NCBI GenBank assembly: GCA_964573105.1
Contig: CAZNIS010000024.1
Location: 1 to 64,000, forward strand
DNA length: 64,000 nucleotides
Reading direction: 5' to 3'
From: CAKZSB01 sp964573105
GTDB lineage: Bacteria > Pseudomonadota > Gammaproteobacteria > Granulosicoccales > Granulosicoccaceae
The notes under the pieces were generated by a model. The model searched no databases and was not told the DNA's origin. It was given only the letters and a program-made list of their open reading frames with translations. How positions within the stretch are numbered: the stretch's first letter is position 1; each line of letters opens with the position of its first letter. The position numbers and the translations under genes are program-made. Below, piece after piece: positions 42,464-51,495 of this stretch.

Positions 42464-43324
42464 GTGAGCGACCGCGTCAAGTTGACTATTCCTGATCTCG
42501 CCGCCAGCAAGGCATCTGGCAAACGGCTGGTTATGGTGGCGGTCGGCGAAGCTCTAAGTGCCGCCTGGGCAGAGCGGGCAGGTGTGGATATTGTCGGTGT
42601 CGGCGACAGCCTCGGCATGACATTGCACGGCCATGACAACACCCTGGCGATGACGGTTGATCAGATGATCGATCACTGCAATGCCGTTCGCCGCGGAGCG
42701 CCCAACACACTGTCGCTGGTATCAATGCCCTATGGCTCCTATGCCACGCCTGATATTGCCGTCACTAATGCTGTGCGGTTGATGAAAGAGGGCGGGGCCG
42801 ATGCGGTGAAGCTGCAGGGCGGGCGCGAGATCAGCCATATCATCAAAGCAGTGGCCGATAGCGGCGTGCCGGTGATGAGCCATGTAGGTTTGTTGCCGCA
42901 TCGCGTGCATCAGCTGGGTGGCTTCAAGATGCAGGGTCGCACTGCAGAAGCCGCGATGAAAATTATTGACAATGCGCGCGCGATTGAAGAGGCCGGCGCT
43001 ATTGGCCTTGAAATTGAGGCCATGCCCTATGAGGTAGGCAAGGCAGTTGACGAGGCGGTTGGCATCTTTACATTTTCTATTGGTGCGGGCTCGGCGGGCA
43101 CCTGTCAACTGCTGAACGGCTATGATTTAATCGGCGCGTTCGACACCTTCAAGCCCAAATTCGCTAAACGTTACGGCAACGTCGCAGAAGTTGCCACCAA
43201 GGCACTTGAAGCCTACGCTGCCGACGTACGTGCCGGCACCTTTCCCGATGCCGATCACAGCTACAAGATGGCCGAAGAAGAATCGCAAAAACTCGCTCGT
43301 CTGCTCGCCGCTGATAACAGTTAA
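42464..43324 (+). CDS. PanB-like hydroxymethyltransferase with altered metal site
   Basis: A 286-residue TIM-barrel protein starting at GTG with TGGGAG upstream. It resembles ketopantoate hydroxymethyltransferase: VGDSLGMTLHGHDNTLAMT, VRRGAPN, GGFKMQGR, IGAG and KFAKRY. Two of the three Mg ligands known for E. coli PanB are changed: the Asp of ADLPF is Ser87 and the Glu of VKIEGG is Gln118; Asp48 remains. His140 and Glu185, matching the catalytic residues, are kept. No panC or panD is near. The next gene, 25 bases on, is a Rieske oxygenase. I infer a paralogue with a different substrate. Confidence 0.8.
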   Translation: MSDRVKLTIPDLAASKASGKRLVMVAVGEALSAAWAERAGVDIVGVGDSLGMTLHGHDNTLAMTVDQMIDHCNAVRRGAPNTLSLVSMPYGSYATPDIAVTNAVRLMKEGGADAVKLQGGREISHIIKAVADSGVPVMSHVGLLPHRVHQLGGFKMQGRTAEAAMKIIDNARAIEEAGAIGLEIEAMPYEVGKAVDEAVGIFTFSIGAGSAGTCQLLNGYDLIGAFDTFKPKFAKRYGNVAEVATKALEAYAADVRAGTFPDADHSYKMAEEESQKLARLLAADNS

Positions 43325-43348
43325 CACGATACGAACAAGGAATTAAAC

Positions 43349-44464
43349 ATGAGTGCGAACAGCAATCAGGCTCAGGTTAAAACCATCGATACCGGGCAAC
43401 TCAAAGGACAGCGCATTCCCAACGGCATGCTGCAGGATAATTATCCTCGCAACATGTGGTGGGTGGCGGCTCACTCGCGTGAAGTGACCACCAAGCCAAT
43501 GGCGCGCTGGCTGCTGGAGACACCGGTGGTGTTATATCGCCTTGAAGATGGCACCCCTGCCGCACTCTACGATCGCTGCCCACACCGCTGGGCGCCGTTG
43601 AGTGAAGGCCACGTCGATGGCGAGCGTATCGTTTGCCCGTATCACGGCATGGAATTCGATGTGGCCGGCACCTGCGTCAAGGCACCCACGCAAGACATGA
43701 CGCCGAAGACCGCTAAGATCCCTGCGTTCGTCACCAAGGAAGCCGGCGCTTTTATCTGGATCTGGATGGGTGATGCCGATGCGATCGACTGCGATCCACC
43801 GGAAGTGGGGTATCAGGTCGATCCGGGCTGGAGCTTTCTGGATGGCTACTACAAGGTAGACGCCAACTGGGTACTGGTACGCGAGAACGTACTCGATCTT
43901 ACCCACATTGCTTTTTTACACAAGAACACGTTTAAACAGAACGATTGGGTCACACCACCTGAGAGTTATCTCGACGGTGAGACGGTATGTTACGAACAGG
44001 AGTTTGATCTGGCCCCATTATCTCCTCTATTCTGCGCCGGTATGGGGTTGCCCGAAGACAAACTGATCAAACGCAAACAAGTCGGCCGCATGCCGTCACT
44101 GGCGATCTCCTTTTCCGACTGGATGGTGCATGACCCGGAGCCGGACGAGGGGCGTCGCGCAGACTTTCTGATGCGCGGCTGCCATATCGTGACACCGGCC
44201 CAGCGTGGTCAGACGCACTACTTTTGGGGCGCAGCGTTCGATGTGCCGAGCTTGAGCGATGACGTCGCTGAAAAAACCAAAGCCAGTGTCATCGCCGCGT
44301 TTGATGAAGACAAGCACTTGCTTGAGATCATCCAGCGCCAGGTCGGTGAAGACCCGTACGGCATGGAGTACCTCGAGGTGACGCTCGGTGCAGACAAGGC
44401 AGGCATTCTCGTGCGCCAGATATTGAATAAGAAACTTGCAGCTGAAGGGCGTTCGCTGAGTTGA
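43349..44464 (+). CDS. VanA-like Rieske oxygenase
   Basis: A 371-residue oxygenase with AAGGAAT before its ATG. Rieske ligands are C77, H79, C96 and H99. The catalytic motif ENVLDLTHIAFLH gives D183, H186 and H191. It belongs with vanillate O-demethylase and related single-component oxygenases, which demethylate aryl or small ethers and release formaldehyde. It is co-oriented with the PanB-like enzyme and with a TRAP transporter. No VanB-type reductase is present, so an external electron donor is needed. Confidence 0.87.
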   Translation: MSANSNQAQVKTIDTGQLKGQRIPNGMLQDNYPRNMWWVAAHSREVTTKPMARWLLETPVVLYRLEDGTPAALYDRCPHRWAPLSEGHVDGERIVCPYHGMEFDVAGTCVKAPTQDMTPKTAKIPAFVTKEAGAFIWIWMGDADAIDCDPPEVGYQVDPGWSFLDGYYKVDANWVLVRENVLDLTHIAFLHKNTFKQNDWVTPPESYLDGETVCYEQEFDLAPLSPLFCAGMGLPEDKLIKRKQVGRMPSLAISFSDWMVHDPEPDEGRRADFLMRGCHIVTPAQRGQTHYFWGAAFDVPSLSDDVAEKTKASVIAAFDEDKHLLEIIQRQVGEDPYGMEYLEVTLGADKAGILVRQILNKKLAAEGRSLS

Positions 44465-44685
44465 TCGTGTGGCAGCTTAACACTTGCTTTTCCCGTTGAA
44501 AGCAAAGGTAATAGTTCATTGTATGTTGTAGCGCAATCACCGTGTACCGGTAACTACGTGTCTGTTTTACATTGGCTGTTGGTGTAAGCTCGAGCCGGGA
44601 TCCGACAACTGTCACTCCTGGTCGATCAGGTGGATGGCTCACGAGTCATCCATGTATTTAAACTACGTAACTGGAGGAATGCGTA

Positions 44686-45704
44686 ATGTCTGTATTCAAA
44701 CGTGCTGTGTTGTCGGCAACCATGGCTGTCGGCTTAGCGGTGTCCGCGAGCACCTCGGTGTTTGCGGCTGAGTATAACTGGAAGTTTCAATCGTTTTGGG
44801 CCGGTGGGTCAACGAACCAGAAAGCATTTGAGCGGTTCGCTGAAAATGTGGAGAAAATGTCTGGTGGCAGAATAGACATCGAAGTCCATTCGGGCGGATC
44901 GATCGTACCCCCCGGAGAAATGCTTGACGCGGTCAAGGCCGGTATCCTGACTGGAATGAACGGCACCGGTGCGTATTTCGTCGGCAAAGACCCTGGTTTA
45001 CCCTGGTAGCCGATATCAATGCGGGCTACGACACACCCGAGCAATTCACTGCCTGGTTCTGGACCGGCGGCGGTGTTGAGCTGGCGCGCGAGATCTACGC
45101 ACAACACGGTGTCTATTACATCGGCCCCGTGATGTGGGGTGCCGAGAGTATTCCAACTAAAGAGCCGATCCGTACGCTTGAAGAATTCGACGGCGTAAAA
45201 ATGCGCTCGCCCGAAGGTATCGGAGCGGCTCTGTGGCGCAAAGTCGGCGTAGGCGTGTCCACCTTGCCTGGCTCTGAAGTTTACACCGCACTGGAGCGGG
45301 GCAAAATCGACGCGACAGACTGGGGTACGCTCGGTATGAATGATGAACTCGGCTATAACAAGATCGCACCCTACGCCATCTACCCCGGCATACACTCGCT
45401 CGGTGCGGCAGATATCTCGATGAACATGAAAACCTGGGAATCGTTGCCAGAGGATCTGCAGGCCATTATTGAACTTGCAGTGCGTGAGCTCAATCGCGAC
45501 AGCCTGATGACCAACGCCATGCTGGATGCCTCTTTCGTTGCCGCTCGCGATCCTGAGACACTGATTAACTGGAGCCAGGAGGAGCGCAAGAAATTGCGCA
45601 ACGTCGCCAAGGATGTATGGGCTGAATGGGCTGAGAAGAGCCCGATGTCCAAAAAGATCTATGACAGCCACGTCGCGTTTATGACCAAGCTCGGTCTGCT
45701 GTAG
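44686..45704 (+). pseudogene. dctP: TRAP solute-binding protein DctP, interrupted by a frameshift
   Basis: The first frame (44686-45009) encodes a signal peptide, the mature start and sequence to VGKDPGLPW, then stops. The rest of the protein continues in the next frame from ACC at 45000 (TLVADINAGYDTPEQ) through to 45704. One missing base in the short T-run near 44997-44999 explains the shift. With one base restored it would be a normal DctP of about 340 residues, with the PGSEVYTALERGKIDATDWG binding motif. The gene has a good GGAGG site. It may be a real mutation or a sequence error; the intact codon use on both sides favours a recent event or an error. Confidence 0.85.
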
Positions 45705-45738
45705 AGCGCCACCGCAGCTGCCACCAGCTTGCCAGGGC

Positions 45739-45775
45739 AAAGCGGTATGACGTTGATCGTCATACCGCTTTTTTT
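45739..45775 (+). terminator. Rho-independent terminator between dctP and dctQ
   Basis: A 13-bp perfect stem (AAGCGGTATGACG at 45740-45752, CGTCATACCGCTT at 45758-45770) with loop TTGAT is followed by a run of T to 45775. It falls between the binding-protein gene and the permease genes, where partial termination would give more receptor than permease. Confidence 0.88.
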
Positions 45776-45813
45776 AAATGCCGCCAACGTTTGCGAGCGC
45801 GCGGGATGGGATC

Positions 45814-46341
45814 ATGACGCAACTACCTCCGATTGACAGGATCAGTAAATGGGTCGGGCAGAAACTCTGCTGGCTCTACCTGGCTGCCGTTTTTTTCAGC
45901 GTTTATGAGGTTGTTGCGGACTTTGCCTTTGGGGCACCAACGATCTGGGTTCACGATCTGACGATCATTCTGTGTTCGGCCTGTTTTTTTCTCGGTGGTG
46001 CCTACGCCATGCAGCGCCGTGAACACATTCGCATCACGGTGCTCTACGATCTGATGCCCGCTGGCGTGCAAAGGGTGCTCGACATTATCACCTTCTCGCT
46101 CGCCCTGTTTTTTATGATGATGCTCTGCTGGTTTGCCACCTCGGCCGCAATCGAGAGCATAGGACTGGTAGAGCGCAGCGGCCGGGCCTGGGATTTTCCG
46201 ATGCCGATGGTGGTTCGCATCTCGTTTAGCCTGGGCAGTTTGCTGCTGGCACTGCAAATCGCCTCGCACCTGTACATACTGATCAGTGGCCGTGAGTTGC
46301 CGGTGATTGAAAGCGACAGCAAACGACCGGATAGCGTGTAG
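45814..46341 (+). CDS. dctQ: TRAP transporter small permease
   Basis: A 175-residue membrane protein with four hydrophobic segments, including WLYLAAVFFSVYEVVADF and the family landmark RREHIRITVLYD. I start at ATG 45814 because GGGATGGG precedes it; an ATG at 45778 would add 12 residues and lies just behind the terminator. It joins the large permease encoded 2 bases downstream. Confidence 0.88.
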   Translation: MTQLPPIDRISKWVGQKLCWLYLAAVFFSVYEVVADFAFGAPTIWVHDLTIILCSACFFLGGAYAMQRREHIRITVLYDLMPAGVQRVLDIITFSLALFFMMMLCWFATSAAIESIGLVERSGRAWDFPMPMVVRISFSLGSLLLALQIASHLYILISGRELPVIESDSKRPDSV

Positions 46342-46343
46342 CC

Positions 46344-47663
46344 ATGGGTATCGAACTGCTTTCGTTGTTAATGCTCGGCAGCATTGTATTTTTGTTGCTG
46401 CTCGGTATGCCGATGGCCTTTGCGCTCGGTACGGTCGCAATTGGCTTCACGCTCGCGCTGTTCGGTTTTGATGCGCTGTTAATGGTCTATAGCCGAATCT
46501 ATGGTTTTGCCAATACCTATGTTCTGATCGCAGTACCGATGTTTTTATTGATGGCGACGATCATGGATCGATCCGGGGTGGCCGAAGATCTGTACAACGC
46601 CATGAGTGTATGGGCGGGAGGGCTCAGGGGTGGTGTGGCCCATATGACACTGATCGTAGCAGTGCTGATGGCAGCCACCACCGGTATTATTGGTGGCGAA
46701 ATCATCCTGCTCGGGCTCGTTGCGCTGCCGCAAATGCTGCGCCTGGGTTACGATAAAAACCTCGCCATCGGCACCATTTGCGCCGGCGGTTCACTGGGCA
46801 CCATGATTCCCCCGTCCATCGTTTTGATTTTCTACGGGCTCACCGCAAACGTCGCGATTGGCGATTTGTTTCTGGCCGTTGTCTTTCCCGGCCTGCTGAT
46901 GGCCTTTATCTATGTGTTGTACATCATCATTCGATGCTGGCTGAATCCTGAAATAGCGCCACCGCTTCCACTTGAACAGCGGCAGATTCCACTGCGTGAA
47001 AAATTTGCGCTGCTCAAACACCTTATCCTACCACTGGGCATCGCGTTTGGTGTGCTGGCCAGTATTTACGCAGGCGTGGCGGCCGTGTCAGAGGCGGCAT
47101 CGGTCGGTGTGGCCGGAGCGATTTTGGCCGCCTGGGTGCGCGGTCGGCTGTCGTGGAAAATGATTCAGGAATCGCTGCAACTAACCATGTCGGCCTGTGG
47201 TTTGCTGCTCTGGCTGACTTTCGGGGCGACGGCACTCATCGGCGTCTACAACCTGATGGGCGGTGTGCGATTTATCAACGACATCATCGTCGGTTTGCCT
47301 TATCCGCCGCTTATTGTGTTGCTGATCATGATGGCCATTTTGCTGGTGCTGGGGTTTATCATGGACTGGATCGGCATATTGCTTCTGACTATGCCGATCT
47401 TCGTGCCCATCATAAAAACGCTCGGCTACGATCCGGTCTGGTTTGGGATTCTGTTCTGCATGAACATGCAGATTTCCTATCTGTCGCCGCCGTTCGGGCC
47501 GGCGGCATTTTATCTCAAGGGGGTGGCGCCCCCGGATATCAGCCTGCAGCAGATTTACCGAGCGCTGTGGCCGTTTATGCTATTGCAATTACTGGCTATC
47601 GCAATCGTTATTGCCTTCCCGCAGATTGCCATGTGGCTGCCAAACACCATCACCTACGGGTAG
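46344..47663 (+). CDS. dctM: TRAP transporter large permease
   Basis: A 439-residue membrane protein of the DctM family. It has the N-terminal FLLLLGMPMAFALG, GGSLGTMIPPSIVLIFYG and the C-terminal FGPAAFYLKGVAP. It forms the translocation path with DctQ, driven by a cation gradient. The order P-Q-M in this locus is standard. Its stop is 9 bases from the convergent DUF917 gene and I see no terminator between them. Confidence 0.92.
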   Translation: MGIELLSLLMLGSIVFLLLLGMPMAFALGTVAIGFTLALFGFDALLMVYSRIYGFANTYVLIAVPMFLLMATIMDRSGVAEDLYNAMSVWAGGLRGGVAHMTLIVAVLMAATTGIIGGEIILLGLVALPQMLRLGYDKNLAIGTICAGGSLGTMIPPSIVLIFYGLTANVAIGDLFLAVVFPGLLMAFIYVLYIIIRCWLNPEIAPPLPLEQRQIPLREKFALLKHLILPLGIAFGVLASIYAGVAAVSEAASVGVAGAILAAWVRGRLSWKMIQESLQLTMSACGLLLWLTFGATALIGVYNLMGGVRFINDIIVGLPYPPLIVLLIMMAILLVLGFIMDWIGILLLTMPIFVPIIKTLGYDPVWFGILFCMNMQISYLSPPFGPAAFYLKGVAPPDISLQQIYRALWPFMLLQLLAIAIVIAFPQIAMWLPNTITYG

Positions 47664-47672
47664 AGCACGACG

Positions 47673-48767
47673 TCAGCCTATGGGGCGGTACGCGGCGTCG
47701 ATCCCCGCATACGCCGGACCAAAAACCGACAGGGCCTTGTCCGAGGTGAATTCAGCCGGTGCGGGCAACAACACCACGGCAACCGATTGTCCTGCCGTGA
47801 CGTGCGGATTAGTCACCGGCTGTCCGCTGCCGTTGTCAAACACGCAAATCAGATCCGGTATAGTCACGTTTACATCGTCGTTGAGCCAGCCGGCCAGGTT
47901 TTCGTTTTTCACAAGGATTCGATACGTTTGCCCGCGGTGCTCACCGCTGCCGTCAATTTCAATTGATCCTTTGGTGAAGCCATCGGCGGTGGTGTAGGTT
48001 GCGGCTTTCACAATACCGCTAAAGGCAATAGCGCCACCGGCGATATTGGCGATTTGCCGGGGTAATCCTTCGGCATCTTTAGTCTCACGCAAAACTCGCC
48101 CCAAGGCCATTGATCGGCTTATCGTTCCCGGGATCAGAACCTGTCTTAGTACCTGCATCTCCAGCGCGTGATCAATCACACTGATATCGTTGCGACTGAC
48201 CTGACAAAGTGCCCGCACGATGGTTTCCGCGCGCTGATCATCGATCACCTTTTCAAGTACAAAGGTCTCGCCAAATTCATTGGCGGCGACAATCGGCGCG
48301 GCGGGCAGGCCGGCGAAATAGTAAGTGGAGTGGGTAATCTCAGGTACCGCACGCCCGGCCGGATCGGCGTCGATGACGCAGTGATCATTCATCGCCGCAC
48401 AGAAAAACGGCACAGCGGTATTCGAACCACCCAACTCGCAGGCGGTGGTCGCGTAAAACGGCTGTCCAAGGTAGCGCTGGAAGCGCTCATATGCCAACAG
48501 CAGCGGATGCCGGTCAGAACGGCTCAGGCCCGAGTACCGTCGCTCCTCTTCCGCGCTCAGAGGCGATATTGCACCGAGCAGATAGGGCGTACAGACCAGC
48601 GCGTCATCCGGCACTTCGTCGATGCTCGCGAGCTTAAATGTCTTGCCAGCATCCAGCGCCTGGTCAATCAGCGAAAGCCCCTCTTGCAAATCGCCGCCGC
48701 CGCCGGCACCCAGCACAGTGGCCCCTTTCAAGATGTCCAGGAGATCGATGCGGGACAGTTCTTTCAT
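47673..48767 (-). CDS. DUF917 family protein
   Basis: A 364-residue protein with the DUF917 hallmarks VLGAGGGGDLQEGL at the start, ELGGSNTAVPF, and the C-terminal VTNPHVTAGQSVAVVLLPAP. The family is loosely tied to hydantoin and thiohydantoin metabolism (S-methyl thiohydantoin desulfurase). It is the last gene of an operon with a PotFGHI-like importer, so the imported compound is its likely substrate. It lacks the fused hydantoinase partner seen in some loci. Confidence 0.82.
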   Translation of the reverse strand: MKELSRIDLLDILKGATVLGAGGGGDLQEGLSLIDQALDAGKTFKLASIDEVPDDALVCTPYLLGAISPLSAEEERRYSGLSRSDRHPLLLAYERFQRYLGQPFYATTACELGGSNTAVPFFCAAMNDHCVIDADPAGRAVPEITHSTYYFAGLPAAPIVAANEFGETFVLEKVIDDQRAETIVRALCQVSRNDISVIDHALEMQVLRQVLIPGTISRSMALGRVLRETKDAEGLPRQIANIAGGAIAFSGIVKAATYTTADGFTKGSIEIDGSGEHRGQTYRILVKNENLAGWLNDDVNVTIPDLICVFDNGSGQPVTNPHVTAGQSVAVVLLPAPAEFTSDKALSVFGPAYAGIDAAYRPIG

Positions 48768-48773
48768 CGGGTC

Positions 48774-49586
48774 TTAGCTCGATGTCTTGCCGGCACCCAG
48801 CAGCGCCAGCAGGTCTGTTGATCGAGCCACCAAAACCAGCACGCCAGCGGTAATCGCCACAAACAGCATGGACGCGGATGCCACCACGGGCGTATAGCCG
48901 TAGCGCACGTTGTTGAATATTTTTATCGGTAGCGTCTCGACGACAAAACCGGAGATCATATTGGCGATCAGGTATTCGTTGACACTGATGATGGCCACCA
49001 GGGCGAAGCCTGTCAGCAGATAGGGTCGGATCAATGGCAGTATGATAGTCGTGAAGAGCCGCCACTGTGTTGCCCCCATCAGGGTTGCGGCCTCGATGAC
49101 ATCGTCGGTCAGGTTCGCGAAGCCGCGCGCAATAATTACAAGCGGCAAGGTGACAAAAAAGATTCCGTGCGAGATCATTGTCGCTTCAATGCGCCCATAC
49201 CAGCCGACCTCGGCCCAGAACAGGCTTGCACCCAGCGCCAGTATAATCGGTGGTAACAGGAATGGACCAAGGCCCAGCGCAAAAACCACTTGTGCAAAAC
49301 CGGACTTCAGCCGCCACAGGGCGTAGTTGATTGCAAGTGCGAGGATTACAGATATCAGCGCCGCGACCACCGCAACCAGCATCGACACCCCGATAGCGGC
49401 CAGCCAGTCCGGGTCAGTAAACAGCGTCTGGTACCACTGCAGTGAGAATTTCTCGGGTGGAAAGGCGATCGTTTTTGACGCGCCGATCGACACCCCTGCA
49501 ACGACGACAAAAGGTGCGATAACGGCCAATGCAATCAGCCAAAGCAACACTTGGCCGCCAACCGATTGTTTCGTTTTACCGCTCAT
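48774..49586 (-). CDS. ABC transporter permease, PotI-like
   Basis: A 270-residue inner-membrane permease of the spermidine/putrescine class with six hydrophobic segments and the cytoplasmic EAATLMGATQWRLF loop that contacts the ATPase. Start ATG overlaps the first permease stop (ATGA). It works with that permease. Confidence 0.88.
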   Translation of the reverse strand: MSGKTKQSVGGQVLLWLIALAVIAPFVVVAGVSIGASKTIAFPPEKFSLQWYQTLFTDPDWLAAIGVSMLVAVVAALISVILALAINYALWRLKSGFAQVVFALGLGPFLLPPIILALGASLFWAEVGWYGRIEATMISHGIFFVTLPLVIIARGFANLTDDVIEAATLMGATQWRLFTTIILPLIRPYLLTGFALVAIISVNEYLIANMISGFVVETLPIKIFNNVRYGYTPVVASASMLFVAITAGVLVLVARSTDLLALLGAGKTSS

Positions 49587-50452
49587 GCCGTCTGGCGTCG
49601 CGACAGGGTGTAGGACAGCAGTAAGATAGCCGCCGTGATGACCAGCATCACCACGGCGAGCGCAGCCCCCAGCGGCAGATTGGCATCGCCCAGCGCCTTG
49701 TCGCTAATCATCACGGTCATGGTCCAGTCAGACGGTCGACCGAGCATAGTCGGCATCACAAACACGCCAAGTAGATAGACAAACATGGTCAGGGTCAGCG
49801 CCACCAGCGTCGGTCGAAAGATTGGCAGGGTGACGGCGAAGGTGACCCGCCACGGCGGTGTGCCCATCGTCTGCGCCGCCTCTTCGATACTCCGGTCGCG
49901 ACTGGCAGCCTGCGGGTAGAGCATCAGGCTGACGACCGACAGCCCGAGTGTGACGAGCCCGATCATCATTGCGCCAAAACCCGGCGAAAGCGATCGAGGA
50001 TTATGCCAAAGCCCGATGGCGTGCAACAGCCGCGGGATTCCAGCACTTTCAGACAGTAAAATCAGCCATGAAAAGCCGATGATGACTTCACTCAAGCACA
50101 TCAGGCACAACAGTACGATCACCCACACCAATTGCCATCGGCGGGTCAGGTCGACAATGGCCAGCACCGCAAAAAACGCGAGCATCACCACAATGACGGC
50201 TGCCAGTGCCGCGGACCACAATGACCGCAAAGTGACGTTGAGATAAAAGGCGGTAAAGTACTTCGCGTAGTTGTCCCAGACGAATGTCTCTTTGTAGAAC
50301 GCCATGGGATCTGGCTGATAAAAACTAACGATCACCATGAACAGGAGTGGCACAAGGAAAAACGTCGTCAGCACGGCGAGCGCCAATACCGCGATCAGGT
50401 TTGAGGTCAGCCACTTCAAGCGGGCAGCACCCACGCTTGTGACCAGTCCCAA
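49583..50452 (-). CDS. ABC transporter permease, PotH-like
   Basis: A 289-residue permease with the loop EEAAQTMGTPPWRVTF that docks onto the ATPase. No ATG is available near the start; TTG 50452, GTG 50434 or TTG 50419 (overlapping the ATPase stop) are all possible. The frame overlaps the ATPase gene by up to 37 bases. It belongs to a PotFGHI-like importer of unknown solute. Confidence 0.83.
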   Translation of the reverse strand: MGLVTSVGAARLKWLTSNLIAVLALAVLTTFFLVPLLFMVIVSFYQPDPMAFYKETFVWDNYAKYFTAFYLNVTLRSLWSAALAAVIVVMLAFFAVLAIVDLTRRWQLVWVIVLLCLMCLSEVIIGFSWLILLSESAGIPRLLHAIGLWHNPRSLSPGFGAMMIGLVTLGLSVVSLMLYPQAASRDRSIEEAAQTMGTPPWRVTFAVTLPIFRPTLVALTLTMFVYLLGVFVMPTMLGRPSDWTMTVMISDKALGDANLPLGAALAVVMLVITAAILLLSYTLSRRQTA

Positions 50453-51489
50453 CTCAGCGTTACGCGCTGCCCGATCTGCAATGCCTGGTGCATCGCATGG
50501 GTCTTTGACTGAAACTCTGTCTGTCGTATGACCTGTCCCGCCACTTTAACTTCGCGCTCGATCAACGCACCGACCACACGCTGTGACAGCACCTCCCCGG
50601 TTAGTGTCGCAGTTTGATCTGCTGCATCGCCGGGGGCGGCTAGCTGTATTGATTCCGGACGGATAGCAACTGTGCAACGTCCTGGCTTAAGTGCATTGGG
50701 TGACAGCCCCAGCGTCAGGCCATCGAGGTGTACGTGGTCATCGACATCCAGGTCCAGCAGATTGTTGCTACCGATAAATTCGGCCACGTAGCGCGTGCGT
50801 GGCTGCTGATAGATTTCCGCAGGGCTTGCCACCTGCTCGATCTTCCCGTTGTGGAGTACGACGATGCGATCGGCAATCGCCATCGCTTCGCGCTGATCGT
50901 GAGTGACGAAAATCGTGGTGATACCCAGCGACTGCTGCAGCGTGCGGATTTCGTGTTGCAGATGCTCACGCAAGCCGGCATCGAGTGCCGAGAACGGCTC
51001 GTCCATCAAAAACAGCTGTGGTTCCATCGCGAGTGCGCGGGCGATAGCCACGCGCTGTCGCTGGCCGCCAGACAGGGAGGCGACGGTTCTGCGCGCAAAG
51101 CCGGGCAGGCCGACGGTATCCAGCAGTTCGTCTGTGCGCGCGGTGATGGCATCGGCGTGGGTACCACGCAGCTTCAGACCATAGCCAATGTTGCCGCCCA
51201 CATCCAGATGCGGAAACAGCGCCAGCGACTGAAACACCATACCAATGCTACGCTTGTGACACGGCACGTGCGAAAGATCAGTATCCGCCAGGCGCAGCGT
51301 GCCTTGATCGTGAGTTTCCAGCCCGGCGATGACGCGCAGCAGCGTGGTCTTGCCGCAGCCTGACTCACCCAGCAGGCAAACAAATTCCCCGCTGGTGACT
51401 TCCAGTGATACGTCGCCCAGGGCGACGGTATCACCAAACCGCTTGCCGATGTGCTCGAGTGTGAGAGACGACACCTGCGTGAGCTGCAA
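50416..51489 (-). CDS. ABC transporter ATPase, PotA/PotG-like
   Basis: A 357-residue ATPase with Walker A GESGCGKTTL, signature LSGGQRQRVAIARAL, Walker B LFLMDEPFSALD and a C-terminal TOBE-type domain. The start is non-ATG: TTG 51489 or GTG 51474. It energises the two permeases encoded downstream. Confidence 0.9.
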   Translation of the reverse strand: MQLTQVSSLTLEHIGKRFGDTVALGDVSLEVTSGEFVCLLGESGCGKTTLLRVIAGLETHDQGTLRLADTDLSHVPCHKRSIGMVFQSLALFPHLDVGGNIGYGLKLRGTHADAITARTDELLDTVGLPGFARRTVASLSGGQRQRVAIARALAMEPQLFLMDEPFSALDAGLREHLQHEIRTLQQSLGITTIFVTHDQREAMAIADRIVVLHNGKIEQVASPAEIYQQPRTRYVAEFIGSNNLLDLDVDDHVHLDGLTLGLSPNALKPGRCTVAIRPESIQLAAPGDAADQTATLTGEVLSQRVVGALIEREVKVAGQVIRQTEFQSKTHAMHQALQIGQRVTLSWDWSQAWVLPA

Positions 51490-51495
51490 TGCGCG

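Noticed and set aside
44980..45010. Programmed frameshift in dctP
   Set aside because: There is no slippery heptamer or downstream pseudoknot, and DctP proteins are not known to use recoding. A deletion or sequence error is simpler.
44787..45740. 317-codon open frame on the minus strand across dctP
   Set aside because: Antisense to clear DctP coding sequence in both frames; it has no recognisable protein motifs.
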